A DNA stretch of 64,000 bases from Bathymodiolus japonicus methanotrophic gill symbiont (GCF_019721995.1 NZ_BLYC01000001.1:62001-126000), one strand, 5' to 3'; numbered from the stretch's first letter, positions 18,364 to 27,146 are shown. A program made the numbers and translations. The notes: generated from the sequence alone by a model not told the origin.

Positions 18364-18687
18364 ATGATGGGGTGGTTATACCTTTTAGGCGCAAGTATTG
18401 CAGAAATTTTCTTTGCGCTTAGCCTTAAATATAATGAAGGGTTCACTAAGCTGATTCCTTCGATTGTCACGATGGTAACCGGAGCCGGGAGTTTTGGTCT
18501 GTTGATTTTGGCGATTAAAACCCTGCCGTTAGGCACAGCCTATGCAATATGGACGGGAGTAGGCGCTGCGGGGATAGCGATTGCCGGGATATTTTTATTT
18601 AAAGAGTCGGTGGATATTTACCGGCTGGCCTCTATCTCGCTGATTATTATTGGCGTGGTGGGGCTGAAACTATTTTCTGAAGAGTGA
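18364..18687 (+). CDS. gdx: Small multidrug resistance family transporter, SugE/Gdx type
   Basis: A four-helix inner-membrane protein of 107 residues. The start at 18364 follows TTGGAG by a short gap; an upstream TTG in frame is less likely. The signature GTAYAIWTGVGAAG with FLFKES and the RLASISLIIIGVVGLKL helix match SugE/Gdx proteins, which export guanidinium in exchange for protons, rather than EmrE-type drug pumps. The conserved membrane Glu in the first helix (GASIAEIFFALSLKY) is present. No guanidine riboswitch was recognised in the short upstream gap. Its stop overlaps the next ATG (TGATG), so it is cotranscribed with tusB-dsrC. Confidence 0.85.
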   Translation: MMGWLYLLGASIAEIFFALSLKYNEGFTKLIPSIVTMVTGAGSFGLLILAIKTLPLGTAYAIWTGVGAAGIAIAGIFLFKESVDIYRLASISLIIIGVVGLKLFSEE

Positions 18688-18977
18688 TGCTGCATATTAT
18701 CACTACCACCGTAGGGCGCGAGGTATTGCTGCAGCGAATTAGCCACGGTGATGCACTTTTATTCGTTGAGAGCGCTGTACTCAACTTGCATAAAAACGCA
18801 CAGACTGCACAAATACTCTTGCCTCATTATCAACATTTTCAATGTTATGCTCTGGAAGCAGATTTATTAGCCAGGGGACTTGCTGCCGATAAGATTCTAG
18901 CTGAGGTAGCTGTAGTAGACTATCAGGGCTTTGTCGCTTTAACTGTTGAACACGAAGTGATTAAAACATGGAACTAG
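18687..18977 (+). CDS. tusB: TusB/DsrH-family sulfur relay protein
   Basis: A 96-residue protein of the DsrH/TusB family, a subunit of the TusBCD or DsrEFH complex that passes persulfide sulfur to TusE/DsrC. The family start MLHIITTT and the DALLFVESAV segment are seen. Start at 18687 overlaps the gdx stop by one base; the end overlaps the next gene by 10 bases. TusC and TusD (DsrF, DsrE) are not adjacent, so the complex would need subunits encoded elsewhere. Confidence 0.78.
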   Translation: MLHIITTTVGREVLLQRISHGDALLFVESAVLNLHKNAQTAQILLPHYQHFQCYALEADLLARGLAADKILAEVAVVDYQGFVALTVEHEVIKTWN

Positions 18978-19300
18978 TGCTACATGGTATAAGGGTTGCC
19001 ATTAACGAGCAGGGTTTTTTGCTGGATATGCGCGACTGGAATGAGCAGTTAGCAGTGCATCTGGCGGATATAGAGGGGATAGTTTTAACTGAGGCGCATT
19101 GGGAAATATTGCACTTTATTCGTGGGTTTTATTTAGAGTATAAATACCTGCCGAATGCTCGCGTGTTTAGCAAAGCTATTAAAAATCAGCTGGGTGCAGA
19201 CAAGGCTAATAGCCGTTATTTACTGAAATTATTTCCTGAAGGACCTTTAAAATATTCTTGTAAGATTGCAGGTTTACCCAAACCGCCCAGCTGCATGTAA
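18968..19300 (+). CDS. DsrC/TusE-family sulfur carrier with two C-terminal cysteines
   Basis: A 110-residue member of the DsrC/TusE/RspA family. The family motifs are AHWEILHFIRGFYLEY, SRYLLKLFPEGP and the flexible C-terminal arm IAGLPKPPSCM. The arm has the penultimate Cys that carries the persulfide and a second Cys placed as C-x10-C. That two-cysteine pattern is the DsrC type known from dissimilatory sulfur metabolism; E. coli TusE has only the last cysteine. It directly overlaps the tusB-like gene. The sequence supports a redox-active sulfur carrier, but tRNA thiolation and dissimilatory sulfur roles cannot be separated here. Confidence 0.88.
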   Translation: MELVLHGIRVAINEQGFLLDMRDWNEQLAVHLADIEGIVLTEAHWEILHFIRGFYLEYKYLPNARVFSKAIKNQLGADKANSRYLLKLFPEGPLKYSCKIAGLPKPPSCM

Positions 19301-19373
19301 CCTAGCATAGCGGTGTGATACTGCATAGGGTGGGTAACATTATCAACGACGCGCTTAATATGCTAATGCAACG

Positions 19374-19763
19374 CTATTGCTGCTTAAACCGATGAATCTG
19401 CCGGCGCTGTTTTTTATTCGGCCGCTCCGCAGGATCAGTATGCATAAATTGGCGTTCCAGGCGTCTTTGAGCTACATCCTGTTCGCGTTTTAATTTGCTG
19501 GCTGTCGTTTCCGTATACAATAGCACCGCTTCTGACGCAGGCCTGCGCTGGGCGTTGAAGCCCACTACGCTAATATCCCAGCTAAACTGATCCTTATGGA
19601 TAATAATCTGACTACCTAGCTTCACTTCTTTACTGGGTTTAGTGCGCTGGCCATTTAGGTGGACTTTGCCGCCCGAGATGGCTTCAGCAGCCAGTTTGCG
19701 CGTTTTAAAAAAACGCGCAGCCCAAAGCCATTTATCCAGGCGGATAGATTCCAGTGCAGACAT
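19374..19763 (-). CDS. hslR: Ribosome-associated heat shock protein Hsp15
   Basis: A 129-residue S4-domain RNA-binding protein related to Hsp15, which recycles 50S subunits that carry stalled nascent chains. The S4 fold is visible in IRLDKWLWAARFFKTRKLA and GGKVHLNGQRTKPSKEVKLG, followed by a basic tail rich in Arg and Lys. The start at 19763 (MSALESIRLDKW) is chosen over the longer frame because it begins eight bases after the rhodanese stop and matches family length. Confidence 0.92.
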   Translation of the reverse strand: MSALESIRLDKWLWAARFFKTRKLAAEAISGGKVHLNGQRTKPSKEVKLGSQIIIHKDQFSWDISVVGFNAQRRPASEAVLLYTETTASKLKREQDVAQRRLERQFMHTDPAERPNKKQRRQIHRFKQQ

Positions 19764-19770
19764 AAACGTA

Positions 19771-20115
19771 TTAGCTTTCAGTCCAGGCTTTATAACCACC
19801 CGCGAGGCTGACCGCATTGGCATAACCTAGTTTGTGCAAGCTTTCTGTTGCTAATGCAGAGCGACCACCTGACTGACAGTAGACGATAATTTTAGCCGCA
19901 TGCTGGCCAGTAAACGCAGGGTGGTTGTTGATTTGAAATTCAAGTACTCCACGGGGAATATTAACCGCATTAGGTATCTGGCCCGCTGCAAATTCAGCAG
20001 GTTCACGAGCATCTATAATAAGATAATCATGTAAAGCCTGTTGCGCATCAGGTACAGTGATTTCGGTAATGTTTTGTTTGGCATTTGCGACTAGGTCCAT
20101 TGCAGTTAAAGGCAT
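19771..20115 (-). CDS. Single-domain rhodanese-like sulfurtransferase
   Basis: A 114-residue rhodanese domain. The start at 20115 is preceded by GGAG at the proper distance; an upstream ATG at 20187 lacks this. Residues LIIDAREPAEFAAGQIPNA and the active-site loop CQSGGRS with its cysteine are intact. Such proteins transfer sulfane sulfur to thiols. It forms a two-gene operon with hslR. Confidence 0.9.
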   Translation of the reverse strand: MPLTAMDLVANAKQNITEITVPDAQQALHDYLIIDAREPAEFAAGQIPNAVNIPRGVLEFQINNHPAFTGQHAAKIIVYCQSGGRSALATESLHKLGYANAVSLAGGYKAWTES

Positions 20116-20331
20116 GTTTTCTCCGAAGGAATGATTTAAAAAAACTATATTAGCATAGTATGATATAAGAGCTAGTGTAGCACCCACTAAATAAAATGCA
20201 GTAATTTTACCATTTAGTTATCGTATTTATTCGGTTTCTAGCTTTAAGGGGTGCGGTATTAGTTTTTTAGTGACAGGTAAGTATTTAAGGTAAAATGGTT
20301 TTCTTTTTGCTTTTCGTGCTGGGGATATTTC

Positions 20332-20715
20332 GTGAATCTTGAAAAGGTTATTTTCGGTTTTTTCATTGTACTATCATTAACCCTAAATGTAGGTTTTGTA
20401 TTAGGTGAATATAGTAATCCTGATCACCATAGTGTCTATGAGTTATTTGGTGTTGTGGTAGTTAACCTGATTGCCACTGGCTTAAAATTAGGTGATCGCT
20501 CACAAATCGGAGCACTATTACTGGCAACCAGTCTAGTGGCTGATTTTGAATTAATTGCCGCAGCGCTGGAGTGGACTTTTGCCGTACACATTATTGGTAC
20601 GGGGATTACGCCAGAAGTTATGACCAGTATCGTGTCCCTTGCCGGGGGAGCGTTGGTAGCGAATATTATTTCAGTTGTTATTCTGGTTTCAGAAACCCTA
20701 ATTTCCAGGATGTAG
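20332..20715 (+). CDS. Small inner-membrane protein upstream of an RCK channel
   Basis: A 127-residue protein with three to four hydrophobic segments. The frame starts with GTG at 20332. I do not assign a function. It lies 42 bases before the RCK channel gene and is probably cotranscribed, so it may be an accessory subunit. An aspartate and a glutamate lie near the middle (LVADFELIAAALEW) within hydrophobic sequence. Confidence 0.75.
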   Translation: MNLEKVIFGFFIVLSLTLNVGFVLGEYSNPDHHSVYELFGVVVVNLIATGLKLGDRSQIGALLLATSLVADFELIAAALEWTFAVHIIGTGITPEVMTSIVSLAGGALVANIISVVILVSETLISRM

Positions 20716-20757
20716 CAGACTGATGTTTATTTAACTCCTTACTTTAAAGTCTAGCCT

Positions 20758-22488
20758 ATGTATACCAGCGATGAGCTAAGTCGCGTTAGTTTTATTGTAA
20801 TGCGCGAGATGCGCCTGCCTTTGATTACCCTGTTAACCGTGTATTCGGTGGCTATTTTCGGTATGGTGTCAATTCCGGGACCTGAAATAGATGGGGAGCG
20901 CGCGTATTTAAGCATTTTCCATGCGTTTTACTTTATGACCTACACAGCAACCACCACAGGTTTTGGTGAAATTCCGTTTGAATTTAGTGATGGGCAGCGT
21001 TTATGGGCGATTGTGTGTCTGTATGTCAGTGTCGTTACCTGGTTTTATGCGCTAGGGAGTATCGTCCGTTTATTCCAGAATGAATTTTTTAAACGCGCGG
21101 TCGATGAGTTACGTTTTGCACTGAGTGTTAATCGTATTGGCGCGCCTTTTTATATTATCTGTGGCTTTGGTGATACTGGCAGTGTATTGGTCAGAGGTTT
21201 AAACGATGCAGGCATGCATGCCGTGGTTATTGATGAAAATGTCGAGCGTATTCAGGCGTTAAAATTACGTAATTATAAGACCTCGGTGCCGGGTCTATAT
21301 GCTGATGCCAGTGTGCCGAAACATTTGCTCGAAGCAGGCGTTACTAATCAATTTTGTAAAGCGGTGGTTGCGATTACCAACAAGGAAGATGTTAATCTTA
21401 AAATTTCGGCTGTTGCACGCCTGTTGAATCCAGATGTAGGGATTCTTACCATGTCTAAAGTGGATGTTTTTGAAGAAACATTAGCAACTTTAGGCGGGGA
21501 AGTACATATCGTCGACCCCTTTAAAACCTTTGCAAAAGTATTGAACGCCTGTATCAATAATCCGGCTTTCTATGCTTTAAATAACTGGCTGGTAGGGGAC
21601 AAGGGGGCCACACTGCAATCGTATGTGCATCCACCTGTGGGTGGGTGGATTATTTGTGGTTATGGGCGTATGGGCATGGAAGCGAACCATGTGCTGACTA
21701 TGAATGGGGTTGAAACTGCAGTTATTGATCCACATGCGCGAAAAAAGGAAGAGGAAGTAGCAACTTATATCATTGGTAGTGCGAATGCCAAAACCTTGAA
21801 TAAAGCGGGTATTGCTAATGCAGTCGGGCTATTAGCTGCGGCAGATGACGATGGACAGAATTTAAGTGTATTACTAAATGCACGTAGCCTTAATCAGAAT
21901 TTATTTACTATCGTCAGGCAAAATAGTCATCAAAATGAGCTGGCCTTTGCCAAGGCCGATGCGGATATGATTATGCAGCCTACTCTGGTTACGGCAAGAA
22001 AAATTCTTTTATTATTGATCGCGCCGTTACTAAAGCACTTTTTTCGTTATCTACTGGCTAAAGAACCAGGCAGAGAAAAGCTACTTGAACATGTTATTAA
22101 GTCATTACGGGAAAAGATAGGCGATAAAAAACCCTTGCTGGTTACCATCGATTTCACTCGGGAAAAAAGCAGTGCAGTTATTCAGTGCCTGGATGCTGGT
22201 GAACATGTTTTGATAGGCGATATTATCTCCGATCCACGTAATCGCGACCGGGACCTGGATTTAATGGTCTTTGTTATTCGCTCAGCAGGTAAAGAAGTCG
22301 TATTACCTGCGCGGGAGCATAAAATCAGGGAAGGTGATCAGCTGCTTTTTTGTGGTACTGCTTATGCGAAGCAATTACTCAAGTCTACGCTTAATAATGA
22401 ATATACCTTACATTACTTGCGCACCGGGAAATTTAAGCTCTCAAGCTATTTTACCCAGTGGTATGCGCGGAAGTTTACTAAAGCATAG
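20758..22488 (+). CDS. Potassium-channel-like membrane protein with tandem RCK (TrkA-N) domains
   Basis: A 576-residue protein. Two transmembrane helices flank a pore loop with selectivity-filter-like TTTGFGEIP (residues about 60-70). They are followed by two Rossmann-type RCK domains beginning ICGFGDTGSVLVRG (about 135) and ICGYGRMGMEANHV (about 298) and a C-terminal RCK_C segment (KIREGDQLLFCG). Tandem RCK units in one chain would give a gating ring from four subunits. The filter TTTGFGE differs from the classical TVGYG, so K+ selectivity is inferred. Likely partner: the small membrane protein just upstream. Confidence 0.87.
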   Translation: MYTSDELSRVSFIVMREMRLPLITLLTVYSVAIFGMVSIPGPEIDGERAYLSIFHAFYFMTYTATTTGFGEIPFEFSDGQRLWAIVCLYVSVVTWFYALGSIVRLFQNEFFKRAVDELRFALSVNRIGAPFYIICGFGDTGSVLVRGLNDAGMHAVVIDENVERIQALKLRNYKTSVPGLYADASVPKHLLEAGVTNQFCKAVVAITNKEDVNLKISAVARLLNPDVGILTMSKVDVFEETLATLGGEVHIVDPFKTFAKVLNACINNPAFYALNNWLVGDKGATLQSYVHPPVGGWIICGYGRMGMEANHVLTMNGVETAVIDPHARKKEEEVATYIIGSANAKTLNKAGIANAVGLLAAADDDGQNLSVLLNARSLNQNLFTIVRQNSHQNELAFAKADADMIMQPTLVTARKILLLLIAPLLKHFFRYLLAKEPGREKLLEHVIKSLREKIGDKKPLLVTIDFTREKSSAVIQCLDAGEHVLIGDIISDPRNRDRDLDLMVFVIRSAGKEVVLPAREHKIREGDQLLFCGTAYAKQLLKSTLNNEYTLHYLRTGKFKLSSYFTQWYARKFTKA

Positions 22489-22526
22489 ATAAAAACAACT
22501 TTTACTTAAAGATAAATTGGCCAGTA

Positions 22527-22890
22527 ATGGAAGATGAAATAAATAAATGCGCTTTATGTGGGCTTGCAGTTGAAGTTGAGGGGTTTACTGTAGACTGAAG
22601 TTTCCCAATTATTGAGTAGCTGAAATACACAATGTTGGTGTATCGAGGTTTATTTTAGGTGGTTTTGCCATGTTTATAGCAAACCCCTACTTAATTCCCC
22701 TTAGGCAATAGCATTTGAAACGAATGAAAAGACTGTTTTTTTCATATAGTTGTAGCATAGTTTCAATTTCACCATAAATAATTATTGGGAAACTTCAGCT
22801 GTAGAGACTATTGAGGGCTTAAAGCAATTCTGTTGTGCAGGCTGCGTATCTGTTTATCGCTTATTGAACGGTGATAAACTCAAAGAATAA
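22527..22890 (+). pseudogene. Small CxxC/CCxxC metal-binding-type protein, split by MITE-B
   Basis: The ATG at 22527 opens a frame reading MEDEINKCALCGLAVEVEGF that soon stops inside a MITE-B (22595-22798). Removing the MITE and one copy of its 7-bp duplication (CTGTAGA) gives a 50-residue protein, continuing FTVETIEGLKQFCCAGCVSV to a TAA at 22890. The CxxCG and FCCAGC pair resembles the metal-binding N-terminal segment of CcoI/FixI-type copper ATPases, here as a stand-alone protein. It follows the RCK channel gene by 38 bases. Confidence 0.8.
22595..22798. mobile_element. MITE-B, complete copy
   Basis: A 204-bp miniature element with inverted ends CTGAAGTTTCCCAATTATT and complement, no reading frame, and target duplication CTGTAGA at 22588-22594 and 22799-22805. 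Other copies: 1-64, 38273-38772, 55130-55213 and 59488-59986. The terminal CTGAAGTTTC is shared with the transposase-bearing IS-B (61656-63452). Confidence 0.92.
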
Positions 22891-23007
22891 CGGTGTGCAC
22901 ACATAGGGCGAACTTCAAGCCAGATAATGAGCGTATTTGTTTAGTGAGGGTGTGAGCATTTAAGGAAAAATTACTATGATAGCGATTAGCTGCATTTAAA
23001 AGTCCTT

Positions 23008-23733
23008 TTAAATCGCCTCTGTTCTATACCTAGTTTCCGACCAGGATAACAGGCTGGCACTGTCTTTCTTCCATTCTGCAAGCACAAAACGCTGTGCTTT
23101 TTCGCCTTGTACTTCTAAATCATGTACCGCAGGCCGATGGGTATGGCCATGAATCATACGCTGCGTCTGATATTTAGCCATGATCTGCTTAACAGTATCC
23201 TGATTAACATCCATAATATCCTGTGATTTTTTGCGCTTATGGAAGTAGCTGCGCAGGCGATACCAGCGGGCATATAACAATCTGAATATTAATGGCTTGG
23301 AGAGAACATTTGCTTGCCATTCAGCAGAGTGTGACTTGATGCGAAACGCCTGGTAGTGCAGGTCGTCGGTGCATAATAAATCGCCGTGGGTCAATAAAGT
23401 CCTAGTGCCATAGAGATCAATCACACTATATTCATCCAGTAGCATAACGCCCGTTTGTTTACTAAAGCGCTTGCCAATCAGAAAGTCACGATTGCCATGA
23501 ATATAAAAAACGGGCGTGCCCTGATCGGTGAGTGCTTTTAGATGTTTTTTTACGCTATTGATCGGCGGGCTGAAATCATCATCGCCTATCCAGGTATCAA
23601 ATAAATCACCTAGAATATACAGAGCCTGGGCTTTTGTCGCACGGGTCTTTAATAACTTAATAAATTTGCGCGTGACTTCAGGTCGCTCAATAGTTAGATG
23701 CAGGTCTGAAATAAACAGAGTCTCATTGCGCAT
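23008..23733 (-). CDS. lpxH: UDP-2,3-diacylglucosamine diphosphatase
   Basis: A 241-residue calcineurin-like phosphoesterase of lipid A synthesis that hydrolyses UDP-2,3-diacylglucosamine to lipid X and UMP at the inner face of the inner membrane. Metal-binding motifs are complete: SDLHLTIERP, GDLFDTWIGDDD, HGNRDFLIGKRF, THGDLLCTDD and HGHTHRP. Length is normal for LpxH. It runs leftward after the cyclophilin gene, separated by a REP element. Confidence 0.95.
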   Translation of the reverse strand: MRNETLFISDLHLTIERPEVTRKFIKLLKTRATKAQALYILGDLFDTWIGDDDFSPPINSVKKHLKALTDQGTPVFYIHGNRDFLIGKRFSKQTGVMLLDEYSVIDLYGTRTLLTHGDLLCTDDLHYQAFRIKSHSAEWQANVLSKPLIFRLLYARWYRLRSYFHKRKKSQDIMDVNQDTVKQIMAKYQTQRMIHGHTHRPAVHDLEVQGEKAQRFVLAEWKKDSASLLSWSETRYRTEAI

Positions 23734-23770
23734 GATTGCTACATTTTGAAGAGTAGAAGGAATAACGGGA

Positions 23771-23836
23771 GTAGGGCGTGGCTTCAGCCCGCTTATATGC
23801 GAAAAAAGTTGATATAAATGGGCTGAAGCCTGGCTC
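23771..23836. repeat. REP-type palindromic repeat
   Basis: GTAGGGCGTGGCTTCAGCCC with a partner GGGCTGAAGCCTGGCT, between lpxH and the cyclophilin gene. Same class as 1937-2004. Confidence 0.75.
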
Positions 23837-23849
23837 TCTAATGCGGACG

Positions 23850-24431
23850 CTATTTAATAACTTCCGCTTTTTCTATCACGATGTCAGTTTTTGGCACATC
23901 CTGGTGTCCGCCACGGTTAGCTGTAGGAGTCTTTTCCATTGCATCAAAAGTATCCATACCCTCAACAACTTTACCAAAAACAGTATAGCCCCAGCCCTGC
24001 GATGTTTTAGAGGTATGGTTTAAAAAGCTATTATCTTTATAGTTAATAAAAAACTGTGACGATGCAGAATCAGGAATTCCAGTACGCGCCATAGCAACGG
24101 TGCCACGTTCATTTTTTAAACCATTGTCGGCTTCAATCTTGATGGTATCGTGAGTAGTCTTTTGTTTGAAGTCAGTATCAAAACCACCGCCTTGCGCCAT
24201 AAAGCCTGGAATAATGCGGTGAAAAATAGTGCCGTTGTAAAAGACTTCATTAACATAAACAAGGAAGTTTTTTACCGTAATAGGTGCTTCTTCTGGATTA
24301 AGCTCGATAGTGAAATCACCGGCAGTAGTAGTGAATTTGACTCTAGGATGTGTCTCAGACATGTTGTTTTCCGTTGAAAAAGAATAGGTTGAAGTTAAAG
24401 AAAGTATCAAAAAAAGAATTAAAGAACGCAT
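23850..24431 (-). CDS. Cyclophilin-type peptidyl-prolyl cis-trans isomerase, probably exported
   Basis: A 193-residue protein. A signal-peptide-like stretch (MRSLILFLILSLTSTYSFS) precedes the cyclophilin domain, which could also start at an internal Met (MSETHPRVKF). Catalytic segments are FHRIIPGFMAQGGGF, GTVAMARTG, SSQFFINYKDN and VFGKVVEGMD. It catalyses proline isomerisation during folding; the lead sequence argues for the periplasm. It is 141 bases upstream of, and divergent from, cysS. Confidence 0.9.
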   Translation of the reverse strand: MRSLILFLILSLTSTYSFSTENNMSETHPRVKFTTTAGDFTIELNPEEAPITVKNFLVYVNEVFYNGTIFHRIIPGFMAQGGGFDTDFKQKTTHDTIKIEADNGLKNERGTVAMARTGIPDSASSQFFINYKDNSFLNHTSKTSQGWGYTVFGKVVEGMDTFDAMEKTPTANRGGHQDVPKTDIVIEKAEVIK

Positions 24432-24572
24432 GGTGCTATTGTAAAAAGATGTAAATCGTAAATTCTATGTGTTTTTAGCTTGAAAGAGAAGAGTTAATAT
24501 TGGAAAATTGAACGATTAAACTCATGCCAGTAACTCTCTCGGTATGAATTAGTCGCAATTACGAAGTTCAAA

Positions 24573-25958
24573 ATGTTAAAAATATATAATACCCTGACGC
24601 GTAGCAAACAGGTTTTTACCCCGCGAGTTGAGGGCAAGGTGGGCATGTATGTCTGCGGGATGACCGTTTATGATTACTGCCATATTGGGCATGCACGGGT
24701 GATGGTCGTGTTTGATATCGTTGCCCGGTATTTGCGTTATTCAGGTTATGATTTAACGTATGTACGCAATGTTACCGATATAGACGATAAAATTATTCAG
24801 CGTGCGAATGAGAATAATGAATATATAGGCGCATTAACGGGTCGATTTATCACTGCAATGCATGAAGATGAGCGTACATTAGCCGTATTGCCGCCAGATA
24901 TAGAGCCTAGGGCAACGAAATCAATGGATGATATTATCCTGATGATTACCGCCTTATTTGAAAAAGGCCTGGCCTACGCTGGAACGAATGGCGATGTATT
25001 TTATGCAGTGAATAAGTTTGCCAGCTACGGCGCTTTATCGGGTAAAAAACTAGACGAATTACAGGCAGGTGAACGCGTAGAAGTTGATCAGGCGAAGAAA
25101 AATCCGTTTGACTTTGTATTATGGAAAAAAGCTAAAGCCGATGAGCCGTACTGGAATTCTCCCTGGGGGAGAGGGCGACCAGGCTGGCATATAGAGTGTT
25201 CAGCAATGGCAACGCGGTGCCTGGGGAATCATTTTGATATCCATGGTGGTGGCATGGATTTACAATTCCCGCATCATGAGAATGAAATTGCTCAATCTGA
25301 AGGCGCGAATGATGAAAAATTCGTTAATGTCTGGATGCATAATGGCTTTGTGCGCATAAATGAAGAAAAAATGTCCAAATCACGGGGCAATTTTTTTACA
25401 GTAAGAGAAGTGCTAAAGCAATACCGGCCTGAAGTGGTACGTTTTTTTGTGATGTCCAGCCATTATCGCAGTCCGCTTAATTATTCGGATGAACAACTGG
25501 ATGATGCCGGGCTTGCATTGACTCGACTATATACAGCATTGCGCGGAGTAAATGCTGTTGCAGGGAAAAACAGTGCATATAGTGAGCGGTTTAAACAGGC
25601 AATGGATGATGATTTTAATACGCCGGTTGCTGTGGCGGTTTTATTTGATATGGCGAGAGAATTGAATAAAGAAAAGAACAATGCTGTCGAACTTGCGGAG
25701 CAGTTAGCTGGCGAACTAAAAGAGCTATCCAATGTTTTGGGGATTTTGCAGGATGACCCGAAAAGCTTTCTGCAATCAGCCGATGCAGTTAGCCCGGGAA
25801 GCTTGAGCGAGCATGAAATTGAGAAATTTATCGAGCAGCGCCTGCAGGCAAAGCAGAGTAAAGACTGGGCGTTGGCCGATAAAATCCGCGATGAGTTAAA
25901 GCAGCAGGGCATCGTACTGGAAGATATTGCGACAGGAACTAGCTGGAGACGCGAGTAG
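24573..25958 (+). CDS. cysS: Cysteinyl-tRNA synthetase
   Basis: A 461-residue class I aminoacyl-tRNA synthetase that charges tRNA-Cys. It has the first zinc ligand in [17 protein letters not shown] (the HIGH motif), [32 protein letters not shown] (zinc ligands) and the KMSKSRGNF signature. The C-terminal helical domain ends normally. Length matches the family. Confidence 0.98.
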   Translation: MLKIYNTLTRSKQVFTPRVEGKVGMYVCGMTVYDYCHIGHARVMVVFDIVARYLRYSGYDLTYVRNVTDIDDKIIQRANENNEYIGALTGRFITAMHEDERTLAVLPPDIEPRATKSMDDIILMITALFEKGLAYAGTNGDVFYAVNKFASYGALSGKKLDELQAGERVEVDQAKKNPFDFVLWKKAKADEPYWNSPWGRGRPGWHIECSAMATRCLGNHFDIHGGGMDLQFPHHENEIAQSEGANDEKFVNVWMHNGFVRINEEKMSKSRGNFFTVREVLKQYRPEVVRFFVMSSHYRSPLNYSDEQLDDAGLALTRLYTALRGVNAVAGKNSAYSERFKQAMDDDFNTPVAVAVLFDMARELNKEKNNAVELAEQLAGELKELSNVLGILQDDPKSFLQSADAVSPGSLSEHEIEKFIEQRLQAKQSKDWALADKIRDELKQQGIVLEDIATGTSWRRE

Positions 25959-25982
25959 TGCGTTACTAATTTTAAATTCATT

Positions 25983-26040
25983 GTAGGGCGCGGCTTTAGC
26001 ACGCCTGCCCTTAATATGGTGGGCTAAAGCCACACCCTGC
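25983..26040. repeat. REP-type palindromic repeat
   Basis: GTAGGGCGCGGCTTTAGCAC and its approximate complement, just after cysS. Same class as 1937-2004. Confidence 0.75.
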
Positions 26041-26059
26041 GCGTAACTTCGTTATTATT

Positions 26060-26109
26060 AAGGAACGCGCACGGAATAAGTTGCTTAAGTTATTTCGTGC
26101 AGGTTCCTA
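26060..26109. repeat. Long palindrome between cysS and fchA
   Basis: Near-complementary arms of about 19 bp (AGGAACGCGCACGGAATAA and TTATTTCGTGCAGGTTCCT) around a 10-nt loop could form a strong hairpin upstream of fchA. There is no T-run, so an operator, processing site or small repeat fits better than a terminator. Confidence 0.55.
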
Positions 26110-26154
26110 AGAGCCCGGAAACATTAATCAAAAGCCTATTATATAAGAGCGTGC

Positions 26155-26784
26155 ATGACTGAAATAAAAGATAAATCCATCCAGGTCTATTTGGACGAAC
26201 TTGCCAGTAAATCGCCGACTCCTGGTGGCGGGAGTGCGGCAGCATTATTGGGAGCACAATCGACTGCATTAACCAGCATGGTATGTAACATCACCCTAGG
26301 CAAGCCAAAATACGCCGCAGTTGAAGCGGATATGCAGGCCTTATTGCACAAGTCAACAGCCTTACGCGCAACATTAACCGCTTTGATCAAAGCGGATATT
26401 GATGTGTTTAATCAACTTATGGCTGCATATGGCCTGGCAAAAACAACGGAACATGAAAAAACCGAGCGTAGTCACAAAATCCAGACAGTATTACGCGAGG
26501 CGACATTAATTCCGCTCGCTTGTGCTCAAGCTTGTGCAGATGCAATACAACTAAGCCGCGAGGCTGCGGATAAAGGTAATGTGAATGTCATAAGCGATGC
26601 CGGGGTCGCGGTAGTGTCGGCCTATGCGGGATTAAAAAGCGCCGCTTTAAATGTCTACATTAATGCGGCGAGTTTAAAAGACAGGCCCTTTGCTGAAGAA
26701 AAATTAGCCGAATTAGCAGTGATACTCAAAGGAGCGGATATTAATGCGGAAGAGATCTATCAGTTGGTAAAAAATAAATTGTGA
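26155..26784 (+). CDS. fchA: Methenyltetrahydrofolate cyclohydrolase / cyclodeaminase family
   Basis: A 209-residue all-helical protein of the FTCD_C family. Stand-alone members (FchA) convert 5,10-methenyl-THF to 10-formyl-THF in C1 metabolism. The family start is clear: YLDELASKSPTPGGGSAAAL, followed by the helical core with DVFNQLMAAYGL and a GNVNVISDAGVA segment. In methylotrophs FchA works beside MtdA; no mtdA is visible here. A histidine-degradation role is less likely because no formiminotransferase domain or hut gene is near. Confidence 0.9.
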   Translation: MTEIKDKSIQVYLDELASKSPTPGGGSAAALLGAQSTALTSMVCNITLGKPKYAAVEADMQALLHKSTALRATLTALIKADIDVFNQLMAAYGLAKTTEHEKTERSHKIQTVLREATLIPLACAQACADAIQLSREAADKGNVNVISDAGVAVVSAYAGLKSAALNVYINAASLKDRPFAEEKLAELAVILKGADINAEEIYQLVKNKL

Positions 26785-26883
26785 AACGACCAAATAATTA
26801 TTGACCGGCTATAAAAAGAAGCTATAATAGTCAGCTCTTTAAGGCATTAATTGCTAACGTAGTAATTGAACTTATAAGTGTAT

Positions 26884-26960
26884 CGGGGTATAGCGCAGTT
26901 TGGTAGCGCGCCTGCTTTGGGAGCAGGATGTCGGGGGTTCGAATCCCTCTACCCCGACCA
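26884..26960 (+). tRNA. tRNA-Pro (anticodon TGG)
   Basis: 77-nt cloverleaf with acceptor CGGGGTA/TACCCCG, anticodon stem CCTGC/GCAGG with loop TTTGGGA, T-arm GGGGGTTCGAATCCCTC and encoded CCA. First of three clustered tRNA genes. Confidence 0.97.
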
Positions 26961-26967
26961 AAATAAT

Positions 26968-27044
26968 GCGCTTGTAGCTCAGCTGGATAGAGCATCGGCC
27001 TTCTAAGCCGAGGGTCGCAGGTTCGACTCCTGCCAAGCGTACCA
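26968..27044 (+). tRNA. tRNA-Arg (anticodon TCT)
   Basis: 77-nt cloverleaf with acceptor GCGCTTG/CAAGCGT, anticodon stem TCGGC/GCCGA with loop CTTCTAA, T-arm CGCAGGTTCGACTCCTGC and encoded CCA. Confidence 0.97.
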
Positions 27045-27069
27045 ATATTCCTTAAAGTATCTACATTAT

Positions 27070-27146
27070 GGTGAGCGTAGCTCAGTTGGTAGAGTCCCGG
27101 ATTGTGATTCCGGTTGTCGCGGGTTCGAACCCCGTCGTTCACCCCA
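27070..27146 (+). tRNA. tRNA-His (anticodon GTG)
   Basis: Cloverleaf with anticodon stem CCGGA/TCCGG and loop TTGTGAT. The extra G at 27070 can pair with the discriminator C, the G-1 expected for tRNA-His. CCA is encoded. Confidence 0.97.

Noticed and set aside
25481-26002. 173-codon frame antisense to cysS
   Set aside because: It is a shadow of the cysS frame; no start signal or recognisable domain, and cysS is clearly real.
26884-27146. Integrative element attached to the tRNA cluster
   Set aside because: No integrase gene and no direct repeat of a tRNA 3' end could be found downstream.
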